Origin: Spirochaetales bacterium
Lineage (GTDB): Bacteria > Spirochaetota > Spirochaetia > DSM-2461
Assembly (NCBI GenBank): GCA_022360655.1
Contig: JAKSCK010000242.1
Coordinates: forward strand, 1-64,000
Direction: 5' to 3'
Length of the DNA stretch: 64,000 bases
A program made the position numbers and the translations under genes. The notes beneath the pieces were generated by a model. The model saw only the letters and a program-made list of their open reading frames with translations. It did not search any database and had not been told where the DNA came from. This document shows, piece by piece, positions 34,074-42,671 of the stretch. Every line of letters begins with the position of its first letter. Positions within the stretch are counted from its first letter, which is position 1.

Positions 34074-36191
34074 TTAGATTTCTTTGGGAAAAAGAAGAAT
34101 CCTAAGAGAATTCATCACGGCAAGAAGGGCCACCCCCACATCTCCAATGATGGCCACCCAGAGGGGTAGTGTCCCAAAAGCTCCCATAATCATAAGAATC
34201 AGTTTTATACTGAGGGCAAAAATGATGTTGCCTTTCACAATATGCCGCGTTTTTCGAGCCGTTGCCACCAGTTGTGGGATTCGTTGCGGATCATCATCCA
34301 TATAGATGACATCAGCGGCCTCTATGGCTAAATCGGTACCAGATTTTCCCATAGCCATTCCCACATCCGAACGAAGAATCACAGGAGCATCATTCATCCC
34401 ATCACCAACAAAGGCCACAGTAGCGTTCTTTGATGATTGAGCCATGTAGGTTTCGAGTGCATCCATTTTTCCCTCAGGCAACAATTCTCCTTGCACCTCA
34501 TGGATGCCAAGTCGTGCTCCTGTGGATTGAGCGCGTTCTTTTCGATCCCCAGTCAGCATCACTGTTTGAGAGATTCCCATCGTCTTCAGTGATTTCAGGG
34601 CTGAAAAACTTCCCTCCTTCAGTCCATCATCCAAAAGAAGGTATCCCAGATAACAATGATTTTTTGCCACATGCACAACCGTTCCATCCTGTTTTGGATC
34701 ATGGGTTGAGATGCCATTCGTATGAAGAAGAAGGGCATTTCCGGCCAGTAAGGTATGGCCTTGAACCACACACATTACACCTTGGCCTCGGATTTCTTGA
34801 TGCGTCTCCGCACTCAAAAGAACGTGAGAAGGATGCTGAACTTGCCAGGTTTTTGTCACAGCCTGAGCAATGGGATGAGAGGACTCACAAAGGGCTTGAG
34901 CTGCCGTTTTCATGAGCAAATCCGGGGTGATTCCATCCAATGGATGAATTTGTTGGACGGTAAATTTCCCCTCTGTCAGGGTGCCAGTTTTATCAAAAAC
35001 AATGGTTTGAATACGAGAAGCGGCATCAAGAACATCCGCTCCTTTCAACAGCGTTTTGTCCAAGGAGGCTCTTCCAATTCCCGCAAAGTAAGCCAATGGA
35101 ACAGACACCACTAACGCACAGGGGCATGAAATCACCAACAGAATCATGGCCCGATACAAAGAATCTTGGAAGGAAATCTCCCAAAGGAACGGCGGAAGTG
35201 TGGCAAGCAAGAGAGCCAATCCCACAACAACAGGTGTATAATATGCCGCAAAGCGACTGAGAATTCTCTCTGTTGGAGCTTTCCGCAATGAAGCCGTCTG
35301 AAGAAGCTTGGAGAGTCGAGCCACTGCACTGTTCTCATAGGTTGCCGTTGTTCGAATCCGAAGTCGACCTTCTCCATTCACATATCCGGCAGAAACCGCA
35401 TCACCAACCTGGACTGATCGTGGTTTGGATTCGCCAGTGAGAGAAGAGGTATCCACCCATGACTCACCTTGTTCCACCACCCCATCAAGAGGTATGGATT
35501 CACCCCCTCGAACTTCAACAAGAGAACCAAGGGGAACATCTTCTGGTTTTAACACAGAACTTTCACCCGAACCTTGAACAAGACGCGCCATGCTAACGCG
35601 TAGGGATAAGGCATTCTGAATGGCTTGGCGTGATTTATTCACAGCGGCATCTTGCAATTCTTCTCCGATGGAGTAGAACAGCATCACAGCTGCTGCTTCT
35701 GGCAACTCTCCAATCACAATGGCCCCAAAAGAGGCTAGAGTCATGAGAAAGAGCTCATCAATGAACTGCCCTCGTAACAATTTGCGAAGAGCTCCAAGAA
35801 TGACGGGATACCCAGCAATGATGTAGGAGGCTGTAAGTAGCCCTGTATAAAGCCAAGGAGGCAGAGATGAGAACAAATTCCAAATCAATGCCAGTCCAAA
35901 AAATCCTCCAGAAAGAAGAAGACGGAATACGGAAAGGCTCTGAAAAGGAGAACTGGATGGGGACGATTTTTCTGAATTCTCCTGAACCTGAGCTCGAGGC
36001 TCTACCTCAGAAATCACAGTTCTAGCCAAGTCTTCTTGATGCGGAGGAATATGCAAAGATGATGATGCAAAATCAACTGTGGCATACTCCAAACCCTGTG
36101 TTCCTTTGAGGGCCCGCTCCACTTTTGAGGCACAGGATGGACAGTCTAATCCTGTCAGCTCATAGCGAACAAGTTCATGAACCTCACCCAT
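34074..36191 (-). CDS. zntA: P1B-type Zn/Cd/Pb-exporting ATPase
   Basis: A 705-residue heavy-metal exporting P-type ATPase. The HMA domain has GLDCPSCASKVE (Cys17, Cys20), the ZntA/CadA form. A His/Pro-rich linker and a Ser-rich stretch follow. The metal-binding membrane helix has CPC (356-358), the phosphorylated Asp400 is in DKTGTLTEG, and GDGMNDAP is near the end. CPC with CPSCASK favours Zn, Cd or Pb over copper. It overlaps its ArsR repressor by 8 bases in one transcript. Confidence 0.92.
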   Translation of the reverse strand: MGEVHELVRYELTGLDCPSCASKVERALKGTQGLEYATVDFASSSLHIPPHQEDLARTVISEVEPRAQVQENSEKSSPSSSPFQSLSVFRLLLSGGFFGLALIWNLFSSLPPWLYTGLLTASYIIAGYPVILGALRKLLRGQFIDELFLMTLASFGAIVIGELPEAAAVMLFYSIGEELQDAAVNKSRQAIQNALSLRVSMARLVQGSGESSVLKPEDVPLGSLVEVRGGESIPLDGVVEQGESWVDTSSLTGESKPRSVQVGDAVSAGYVNGEGRLRIRTTATYENSAVARLSKLLQTASLRKAPTERILSRFAAYYTPVVVGLALLLATLPPFLWEISFQDSLYRAMILLVISCPCALVVSVPLAYFAGIGRASLDKTLLKGADVLDAASRIQTIVFDKTGTLTEGKFTVQQIHPLDGITPDLLMKTAAQALCESSHPIAQAVTKTWQVQHPSHVLLSAETHQEIRGQGVMCVVQGHTLLAGNALLLHTNGISTHDPKQDGTVVHVAKNHCYLGYLLLDDGLKEGSFSALKSLKTMGISQTVMLTGDRKERAQSTGARLGIHEVQGELLPEGKMDALETYMAQSSKNATVAFVGDGMNDAPVILRSDVGMAMGKSGTDLAIEAADVIYMDDDPQRIPQLVATARKTRHIVKGNIIFALSIKLILMIMGAFGTLPLWVAIIGDVGVALLAVMNSLRILLFPKEI

Positions 36192-36552
36192 GAGAAGCCT
36201 CCAATCCTTCTCGATAATGATCCATGGCCACCTGAATCAATTCCAAAACATGATCATCATTGAGGCGATAGTACGCATGTTTTCCTTCTCTTCGATAAGA
36301 AACCAGCCGCATGGTTTTGAGTAATCGGAGATGATGACTCACCGCCGGAAGACTCATCTCCATCACTTGAGCAATGGAATGCACACAAAGTTCTTCTTGG
36401 GAAAGAAGATAGAGAATACGGGTACGTGTTTCATCTGCCAAAGCTTTGAACAGTTCTGAAAGGCCTGCAACATCCATAAGGGAATCTCGAAGGGCTCTAT
36501 TTCCAGGTTCTTCTGAGCAGTTTTCTTCACAATGATCACGATTTGGGTTCAT
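36184..36552 (-). CDS. cadC: ArsR/SmtB-family metal repressor
   Basis: A 122-residue winged-helix repressor of the CadC/SmtB group. ELFKALADETRTRIL is the family opening. The alpha3 site has Cys56 in ELCVHS, with N-terminal Cys8 and Cys12 as CadC-like partners; the alpha5 site has Asp100/His101 and Asp111/His112. It therefore carries both Cd/Pb-type and Zn-type sites. It is cotranscribed with the exporter, and a palindrome sits over its promoter. Confidence 0.85.
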   Translation of the reverse strand: MNPNRDHCEENCSEEPGNRALRDSLMDVAGLSELFKALADETRTRILYLLSQEELCVHSIAQVMEMSLPAVSHHLRLLKTMRLVSYRREGKHAYYRLNDDHVLELIQVAMDHYREGLEASHG

Positions 36553-36601
36553 TCAGAGAACTCCTTATTGGTTGAATCCTTGCACAGTCAAGGACTATAC
36601 A

Positions 36602-36655
36602 ATTAAACATTTGCTTAATCGTTTACATATTATAAAGTCCCAATTTTTCTGTCAA
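36602..36655 (-). promoter_or_regulatory. promoter and operator of the cadC-zntA unit
   Basis: On the minus strand TTGACA (36655-36650) and TATAAT (36634-36629) are 15 bases apart. The imperfect palindrome ATTAAACATTTGCTTAAT (36602-36619, 14 of 18 positions symmetric) lies just downstream over the expected start. AT-rich palindromes of this form are typical SmtB/CadC operators. Confidence 0.6.
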
Positions 36656-36681
36656 TTCCCCAAATTCAAGCCAAGAGTTAA

Positions 36682-36724
36682 TTGACATAAATCCCTCTTC
36701 ACTTTAGTTTTTAGTCGAGTCTAA
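36682..36724 (+). promoter_or_regulatory. promoter and DtxR-like operator of the feo cluster
   Basis: TTGACA (36682-36687) is a perfect -35, with a weak -10 around 36703-36710. TTAG-N6-CTAA (36711-36724) abuts it and matches the outer half-sites of the DtxR/IdeR consensus (TTAGGTTAGSCTAACCTAA). Iron-bound DtxR-family protein from the next gene would be the likely repressor. Confidence 0.5.
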
Positions 36725-36747
36725 GACTTTTGCGAAGGTGATGAATT

Positions 36748-37245
36748 GTGAGCATCCTCTTATCCGAGGCACAAGAAGACTACCTCGAAGCCGTATACGA
36801 CATCATTGATGACAAAGGTGGTGTCCGTGTGAAGGATATTGCGGAGCGTCTTGGTGTCAAAAATTCCTCCGTCACCGTTGCACTTCGCAGCTTACGTGAT
36901 GTTGGATATCTCAATTATGAACCCTATGGCGTGATATCACTCACAGAACAAGGCCGCGATGAAGCCAAGCGTTTATCGGAAACGCATCGCGTATTCCGGC
37001 GTTTTTTTATTGAAGTCCTTGGTGTGGCAGATTCCTCTGCAGACGAAACAGCCTGTCGTCTTGAGCATGCGATTTCACCAGAAGTGATGGCGCCATTCCT
37101 CCAATTTATCAAGTTTGCCTCTTGCAAAGAGAATTCTGGTGAAGGTTGTGAAAAAACTTTCACGGCATTCCGAGAGCGACACGGTATTTCCGAAGATGAC
37201 TTAGCGGCACCGGCTGAATATATGAACGCCGAAGAAGCCCACTAG
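36748..37245 (+). CDS. DtxR-family iron-dependent regulator
   Basis: A 165-residue metalloregulator. The winged helix includes VKDIAERLGVKNSSVTVALRSL. Metal ligands align with DtxR: His80, Glu100, Cys103, Glu106 and His107 in DETACRLEH. Cys103 in the place of the DtxR Cys favours Fe2+ over Mn2+. The GTG start has GAAGGTG 8 bases upstream. It leads the feo cluster and probably represses it when iron is plentiful. The C-terminal region contains CKENSGEGC. Confidence 0.87.
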   Translation: MSILLSEAQEDYLEAVYDIIDDKGGVRVKDIAERLGVKNSSVTVALRSLRDVGYLNYEPYGVISLTEQGRDEAKRLSETHRVFRRFFIEVLGVADSSADETACRLEHAISPEVMAPFLQFIKFASCKENSGEGCEKTFTAFRERHGISEDDLAAPAEYMNAEEAH

Positions 37246-37254
37246 GAGACCTGA

Positions 37255-37470
37255 ATGGGTTTAACAGAAGTGACTGACGGCAAAAAAGTTGTCATATCCC
37301 ATATTGACGGCGGGCGGGGTGCCCGAAAAAAACTGATGGACTTGGGAATGATCCCAGGAGTGCCTGTCACCATCCTCCGTCGTTGTGGTCATAATCCCAT
37401 GCTATTATCCGTGATGGGACGGCAAGTCATCCTTGGCCGAGGAATGGCCGAAAAAGTTTTTGTTCGCTAA
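37255..37470 (+). CDS. feoA: ferrous iron transport protein FeoA, first copy
   Basis: A 71-residue SH3-like FeoA. KKLMDLGMIPGVPVTILRRCG and a final ILGRGMAEKVFV are typical. FeoA binds and modulates FeoB. It starts 9 bases after the DtxR gene and is followed 21 bases later by feoB, so it shares that transcript. Confidence 0.88.
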   Translation: MGLTEVTDGKKVVISHIDGGRGARKKLMDLGMIPGVPVTILRRCGHNPMLLSVMGRQVILGRGMAEKVFVR

Positions 37471-37491
37471 AACCTGACTTTAGCAAGAAGA

Positions 37492-39813
37492 ATGATCATG
37501 AGTCCCCAAAAAACCAACACACTGAATTCTCACCCTACTGTTGCCATGATTGGAAACCCCAATTGTGGTAAGACAACACTCTTTAACGGACTCACAGGGA
37601 GCAATCAGCATATTGGAAATTGGCCAGGTGTAACCGTTGAAAAGAAAAGCGGTTTCCTCTCCCAATTTTCTGAGGTTGAAGTTCTAGACCTTCCAGGGAC
37701 GTATTCTCTTCATGCCGGTACAGATGACGAAATGGTGGCCCGCGAGCAGGTTCTTTATGGTGAATCTCAACTTCTCTTGAATGTTGTGGATGCCTCACAT
37801 CTAGAACGAAATCTCCTGCTCACCATGGCCTTATTAGAAATGAATCGTCCCATGGCCATTGTGCTCACAATGAGTGATATTGCAGCAAGTCAGGGAATAC
37901 AGATTCATGAGAAATCACTCTCCAAAATTTTGGGTGTCCCCGTTCTTGCCGTGAATGCTCTTGATCCCAATGACATCCAGAAAACGGCTCAACTCATTCA
38001 TCACAGTCTTAACCATCCTTCCACACCACCACTACCAGTGTCCTATCCCCATTCCATCCAAGAGTGTCTTCAAAATTGGAACCATCAGGGAATGGATTTT
38101 TATCAAGGGGTTATGATTCTTGAGGAAGATCAAGAGGCCGAGAATCAGGGGATAAAGAACGGCATCATCAAGGCGAATGAAGCCAAAGAACAGCGTGAAG
38201 AACTTCGAAACAAAGAAGGGGATGCTCCTGATATTCTCATAGCCACAAGCCGTTATGATCAGATTGCCTCCGTTGTCAGGTCTGCCGCAAAGGGGAAAGA
38301 CAAAATCACCCATCAGAAGAGCATCACGGAAAAAATTGATTCCGTGGCTCTGCATCCCTGGTTTGGCATTCCTCTTTTTCTCGTGGTGATATACCTCCTT
38401 TTTTGGACGGTTACCCAAGTGGGAGGGGCCTTTATAGACTTCTTTGACATTCTCTTTGGCTCCCTTTTTGTGGATGGAGTGGGAGCGCTTCTGGTCCGAA
38501 TCGGGGCTCCTCAATGGCTTCAATCCTTGCTTGCAGAGGGTGTGGGAGTGGGAATTCAAACGGTTGCCACATTCATTCCCGTGATCTTTTCCATGTTCTT
38601 TATGTTGTCATTGCTGGAAGACTCAGGATACATGGCACGAGCCTCTTTTGTGATGGACCGCTTCATGCGCATCATAGGACTCCCTGGCAAGGCCTTTGTT
38701 CCCATGCTTGTGGGCTTTGGATGCACTGTACCGGCCATCATGGCCACCCGCACCCTGGAGAATCGAAGAGATCGGTATCTGACAGTCTTCCTCACCCCTT
38801 TTATGTCTTGCGGTGCGCGTTTGCCTGTTTACGCCCTCTTTGGCGCGGCATTCTTTGGAGCACGAGCAGGTTTGATGGTATTTACCCTCTATCTTGGTGG
38901 AGTTTTTCTGGCCATTCTCACAGGTTTGTTGCTCAAAAAAACTTTGTTCAAAGGAGAAGCTTCCCATTTTGCAATGGAGCTTCCTCCCTACCACCCACCT
39001 CGCCTTCGCCCCATTATGAAACGCACATGGTTTCGTCTGAAAGACTTTGTCACGCGGGCAGGACAGGTCATCATCATTGCGGTCCTTGTATTATCAACAT
39101 TGAATTCCCTGGGGGTAGATGGGAGTTTTGGGAATGAGGGGCAAGAGAAATCCGTCCTGGCCACCGCATGTCGTACCATCACTCCTGTGTTCAGCCCCAT
39201 GGGCATTGAACGGGAGAACTGGCCTGCAACCTTAGGATTAGTTTCTGGGCTTTTTGCCAAGGAAGCCATTGTGGGAACAATGAACAGCCTCTATGGACAA
39301 AATGCCAATACCGATGCAGTCAGCGGAGCCACACCACTACCACAATTTGCTCCTATTCAAGCCATCAAAGACGCCGTTCAATCGGTCCAAGAAGCCATGA
39401 AAGGCCTTGGTGCCACTCTCATTGATCCCCTAGGTTTGGGAATCATTTCTACCAATGAAAAGTCCGTTTCCACGACTCTGGAAACATCAGAAGGTACTTT
39501 TGCTGCATTACGGGCCTCCTTCGATCACAATGATGCGCGAGCCTATGCTTATCTCATTTTTGTGCTGATTTATGCCCCATGCATTGCTGCCATGGGAGCC
39601 ATCATTCGGGAGATTGGACCTCGATTTGGAGCACTTGCCGTCACGTATCTGACAGTACTGGCCTGGAGCACATCCACCCTCTTTTTTCAAATTGCCGAAG
39701 GGCATCAAATGGGATGGATTCTTCTTGCTCTCTCTCTAGTGGCAGTCTTTGTGCCTGTATTCAATATGGCAAGTGGACGATGGAAGCATGGAACAATGAG
39801 GCGACAAACATGA
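37492..39813 (+). CDS. feoB: ferrous iron transporter FeoB, first copy
   Basis: A 773-residue inner-membrane Fe2+ importer with an N-terminal G domain. G1 is GNPNCGKT (21-28) and G3 is DLPG (66-69). The G4 position reads TMSD (126-129), where FeoB proteins have NxxD. The transport part has two Gate-like halves with GFGCTVPAIMATR and MSCGARLPVYALF. The altered G4 may weaken guanine specificity. The start may be the ATG at 37498. It is about as long as the second copy downstream. Confidence 0.9.
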   Translation: MIMSPQKTNTLNSHPTVAMIGNPNCGKTTLFNGLTGSNQHIGNWPGVTVEKKSGFLSQFSEVEVLDLPGTYSLHAGTDDEMVAREQVLYGESQLLLNVVDASHLERNLLLTMALLEMNRPMAIVLTMSDIAASQGIQIHEKSLSKILGVPVLAVNALDPNDIQKTAQLIHHSLNHPSTPPLPVSYPHSIQECLQNWNHQGMDFYQGVMILEEDQEAENQGIKNGIIKANEAKEQREELRNKEGDAPDILIATSRYDQIASVVRSAAKGKDKITHQKSITEKIDSVALHPWFGIPLFLVVIYLLFWTVTQVGGAFIDFFDILFGSLFVDGVGALLVRIGAPQWLQSLLAEGVGVGIQTVATFIPVIFSMFFMLSLLEDSGYMARASFVMDRFMRIIGLPGKAFVPMLVGFGCTVPAIMATRTLENRRDRYLTVFLTPFMSCGARLPVYALFGAAFFGARAGLMVFTLYLGGVFLAILTGLLLKKTLFKGEASHFAMELPPYHPPRLRPIMKRTWFRLKDFVTRAGQVIIIAVLVLSTLNSLGVDGSFGNEGQEKSVLATACRTITPVFSPMGIERENWPATLGLVSGLFAKEAIVGTMNSLYGQNANTDAVSGATPLPQFAPIQAIKDAVQSVQEAMKGLGATLIDPLGLGIISTNEKSVSTTLETSEGTFAALRASFDHNDARAYAYLIFVLIYAPCIAAMGAIIREIGPRFGALAVTYLTVLAWSTSTLFFQIAEGHQMGWILLALSLVAVFVPVFNMASGRWKHGTMRRQT

Positions 39814-39971
39814 TTAGAACGCACTCGTTTCAGCTCCTCCATCACGATCTCCCCATTGAGCCCTCCCAGCATCAGCGACAAACCTGGCAGGAACAGTCCA
39901 GGATGGAATCTTTTTTTTACCCAAAAATTAGCCAATCCTATGTTTTGATTGGTCCAATAACGAGGTTACTC

Positions 39972-40205
39972 ATGACAAATTTTACTTCTCTCACCGTCGG
40001 CGAAACGGCGGAAGTTGTCGGCTATGATCCAACCGAGAAGAGTTATCGACGAAAACTCCTTTCGATGGGCCTCACCAAAGGAACATCCTTCACCCTCACC
40101 AAGGTGGCTCCAATGGGAGATCCCGTTGAGATTGAAGTCCGTGGCTTCAAACTTTCCCTTCGAAAAAATGAAGCCAATGTTCTCCAGATTAGGAAGGTCA
40201 AATGA
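39972..40205 (+). CDS. feoA: ferrous iron transport protein FeoA, second copy
   Basis: A 77-residue FeoA. YRRKLLSMGLTKGTSFTLTKVAPMGDPVEIEV and FKLSLRKNEANVLQI are typical. CGAGG precedes the ATG. The same frame is open back to an ATG at 39810 that overlaps the feoB stop by 4 bases, which would add 54 residues. Whether that extension is translated is unclear. The stop overlaps the second feoB start. Confidence 0.82.
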   Translation: MTNFTSLTVGETAEVVGYDPTEKSYRRKLLSMGLTKGTSFTLTKVAPMGDPVEIEVRGFKLSLRKNEANVLQIRKVK

Positions 40206-42514
40206 ACATCAAATCCGTCTCTGTCGTGGGTAACCCCAACTGTGGAAAAACCACATTATTCAACGGTCTCACCGGTTCCTCTCAGCACATTGGAAACTGG
40301 CCAGGTGTCACAGTAGAAAAAAAAGTAGGAACACTCTTAGGCACCGACATCGAAGTTGTAGACCTTCCAGGAATCTATTCCCTGAATGCGGGAAGTGAGG
40401 ATGAACGAGTTGCAAGAAACCACATCCTGGCAGAGGAAACAGACCTGGTAGTGAACATCATTGATGCTTCCAACCTGGAACGGAATCTTTTCCTCACCGT
40501 CACCCTGTTAGAAATGGGTAAACCCGTTTTGCTGGTGCTCAATATGATGGACATCGCGGCCAAAAAGGGAGTGAAGCCCAACTTGGAAGCTCTCTCCAAA
40601 GCCCTTGGAGCACCCGCTATGGGAATCAATGCCTTGGATGGAGCCCTGGTCCGGGATGTTCGCCGACAAATCACTGCTCTGCTCCAAAATCCCCAGTCCA
40701 CAGACTCCCCAGTCACCTACCCCGAAGCTATTGAATCCCAAATCCAACAATGGGCTCCTCACTTCCCATCCCATCCCCGCCAAACTGCTCTGATGCTTCT
40801 TGAGGAAGATGAGGAAACCACCGCTGAGGTGATAAAACAGGGGAGGGTCTCCAAAAAAGAAATTCAAAAGGCTGTGGAACACGTTGAAAATATCACCCAT
40901 GAAACTCCTGATGTGGTGATTGCAGAAGCCAAATTTCAACGCATCACAGACATTGTTTCTCAAACTGTCAAACAGAATAAAGGCTTTGCCCTCAACACAG
41001 AGAAAGTGGACAAAGTGGTGCTCAATAAATGGGCTGGGATTCCTATTTTCCTTGGGGTGATGTACCTCCTCTTCTGGGTGGTTACTCATGTCGGAGGAGC
41101 CTTTATTGACTTCTTTGACATTGCCTTTGGTGCCGTTTTTGTGGATGGACTAGGACTCCTCCTAGAGAAAGTCGGGAGCCCTGTCTGGCTCACAGCCCTC
41201 CTTGCCGGAGGTGTTGGTGCTGGAATTCAAACCGTTGCAACTTTTATACCTGTCATTTTCTTCATGTTTTTCATGCTCTCCATACTGGAAGATTCGGGCT
41301 ACATGGCTCGTGCCGCTTTTGTGATGGATCGCTTTATGCGCATGATTGGTCTACCTGGAAAAGCCTTTGTTCCCATGCTTGTGGGATTCGGATGTACTGT
41401 GCCCGCCATCATGGCCACTCGCACATTGGAGAATAAGAAAGACCGCTACCTCACCGTGTTTATGGCTCCCTTCATGTCCTGTGGTGCACGCCTCCCCGTC
41501 TACGCCCTCTTTGGGGCTGCTTTCTTTGGCTCTCGTTCCGGCATCATGGTGTTCAGCATCTACATGGCTGGTATTGTTCTGGCCATTCTCACAGGACTTC
41601 TTCTCAAAGGATCCCTCTTTAAAGGTGAACCCTCCCAATTTGTGATGGAACTTCCGCCCTACCATTTTCCTCAGTTCTCTCAAATCATGAAGCGCACCTG
41701 GGACCGGCTTAAAGTCTTCATTATGCGAGCCGGTAAAGTGATTCTCATTGCTGTTCTCGTGCTGGCTTTCTTCAACTCTTTGGGTATGGATGGAAGCTTT
41801 GGAAATGAAGATGATTCCAACTCTGTTCTTGCTGCAGCCAGCCGCACCATCACACCCATCTTTGGCCCCATGGGCATTGAAGAAGACAACTGGCCAGCCA
41901 CCGTGGGGCTCATGACCGGCCTCTTTGCCAAAGAAGCCATTGTGGGAACCATGAGCGGACTCTATGGACAAATCGCCATTGCAGAATCAGCCTCCCAAGC
42001 CGCCAATGAAGAGGCCATAGAAGAAGAACCCTACTCTCTAGGAGCCTCAATGATTGAGGCCTTGGCCTCTATTCCTGATGGACTTGCGGGAATCTGGGGA
42101 GCACTCATTGACCCACTGGGCATAGGCATCATGAGTGAAGATGAAGCCACCATTGCGGATGAAATCGGCGCCGATGCAGGTCTTTTTGCCGCCCTTCGTG
42201 CCTCCTTCAACAATGACTGGCGTCGGGCTTTTGCCTACCTGCTTTTTGTGTTGGTGTACTTCCCCTGTTTGGCCGCCCTCGGGGCCATTGTTCGGGAAAT
42301 AGGACCCAAATTTGGAGCCCTTTCGGTGATATACCTCACCGTACTCGGCTGGAGTGTCGCCACCCTCTTCTTCCAAATCGTGGAGGGGCACAGCCTTCTC
42401 TGGATGCTTGTGGCCGTGGGCCTTGTGGCCCTCTTCATCCCGGTCTTTAACCTGATGAGTGGACGCTGGTCCTTTCGAAAAGAGAAAGCCTCCATCCCCT
42501 CAAGCGGTTGCTAA
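40202..42514 (+). CDS. feoB: ferrous iron transporter FeoB, second copy
   Basis: A 770-residue paralogue of the first FeoB, collinear along its whole length. G1 is GNPNCGKT (10-17), G3 DLPG (54-57), and G4 is the canonical NMMD (114-117). The transport part again has GFGCTVPAIMATR and MSCGARLPVYALF. An acidic insert (ANEEAIEEEP) lies near residue 605. It ends the DtxR-feoA-feoB-feoA-feoB cluster and is followed by a TCGACCCC hairpin. Confidence 0.92.
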   Translation: MNIKSVSVVGNPNCGKTTLFNGLTGSSQHIGNWPGVTVEKKVGTLLGTDIEVVDLPGIYSLNAGSEDERVARNHILAEETDLVVNIIDASNLERNLFLTVTLLEMGKPVLLVLNMMDIAAKKGVKPNLEALSKALGAPAMGINALDGALVRDVRRQITALLQNPQSTDSPVTYPEAIESQIQQWAPHFPSHPRQTALMLLEEDEETTAEVIKQGRVSKKEIQKAVEHVENITHETPDVVIAEAKFQRITDIVSQTVKQNKGFALNTEKVDKVVLNKWAGIPIFLGVMYLLFWVVTHVGGAFIDFFDIAFGAVFVDGLGLLLEKVGSPVWLTALLAGGVGAGIQTVATFIPVIFFMFFMLSILEDSGYMARAAFVMDRFMRMIGLPGKAFVPMLVGFGCTVPAIMATRTLENKKDRYLTVFMAPFMSCGARLPVYALFGAAFFGSRSGIMVFSIYMAGIVLAILTGLLLKGSLFKGEPSQFVMELPPYHFPQFSQIMKRTWDRLKVFIMRAGKVILIAVLVLAFFNSLGMDGSFGNEDDSNSVLAAASRTITPIFGPMGIEEDNWPATVGLMTGLFAKEAIVGTMSGLYGQIAIAESASQAANEEAIEEEPYSLGASMIEALASIPDGLAGIWGALIDPLGIGIMSEDEATIADEIGADAGLFAALRASFNNDWRRAFAYLLFVLVYFPCLAALGAIVREIGPKFGALSVIYLTVLGWSVATLFFQIVEGHSLLWMLVAVGLVALFIPVFNLMSGRWSFRKEKASIPSSGC

Positions 42515-42547
42515 CCCCCCACTCTTTTCATAGAAAAACTTCAATCG

Positions 42548-42568
42548 ACCCCGCCATTCTGGCGGGGT
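42548..42568 (+). terminator. terminator hairpin after the feo cluster
   Basis: ACCCCGCC (42548-42555) pairs with GGCGGGGT (42561-42568), preceded by AATCG and followed by TGTTCTTT. It is a TCGACCCC family member 33 bases after the feoB stop. Confidence 0.65.
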
Positions 42569-42657
42569 TGTTCTTTCCGAGCTATGCAAAGAGAACAGAT
42601 TTTTCAAAATCGGTAATTTTGCAAAATCTCTCCCTCTACAAACAAATGGCCCAACAT

Positions 42658-42671
42658 GCTACATTCCCGCC
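42658..42671 (+). promoter_or_regulatory. extended -10 abutting the aspS start
   Basis: TGC-TACATT (TACATT at 42660-42665) ends 6 bases before the ATG at 42672, and CCCGCC in the gap is no ribosome site. An extended -10 promoter giving a leaderless aspS message is plausible. Confidence 0.4.

Noticed and set aside
39579-40205. A 208-codon frame ending in feoA copy 2
   Set aside because: Only the last 77 codons (or 131 with the coupled ATG at 39810) make sense; the first part is feoB read out of frame.
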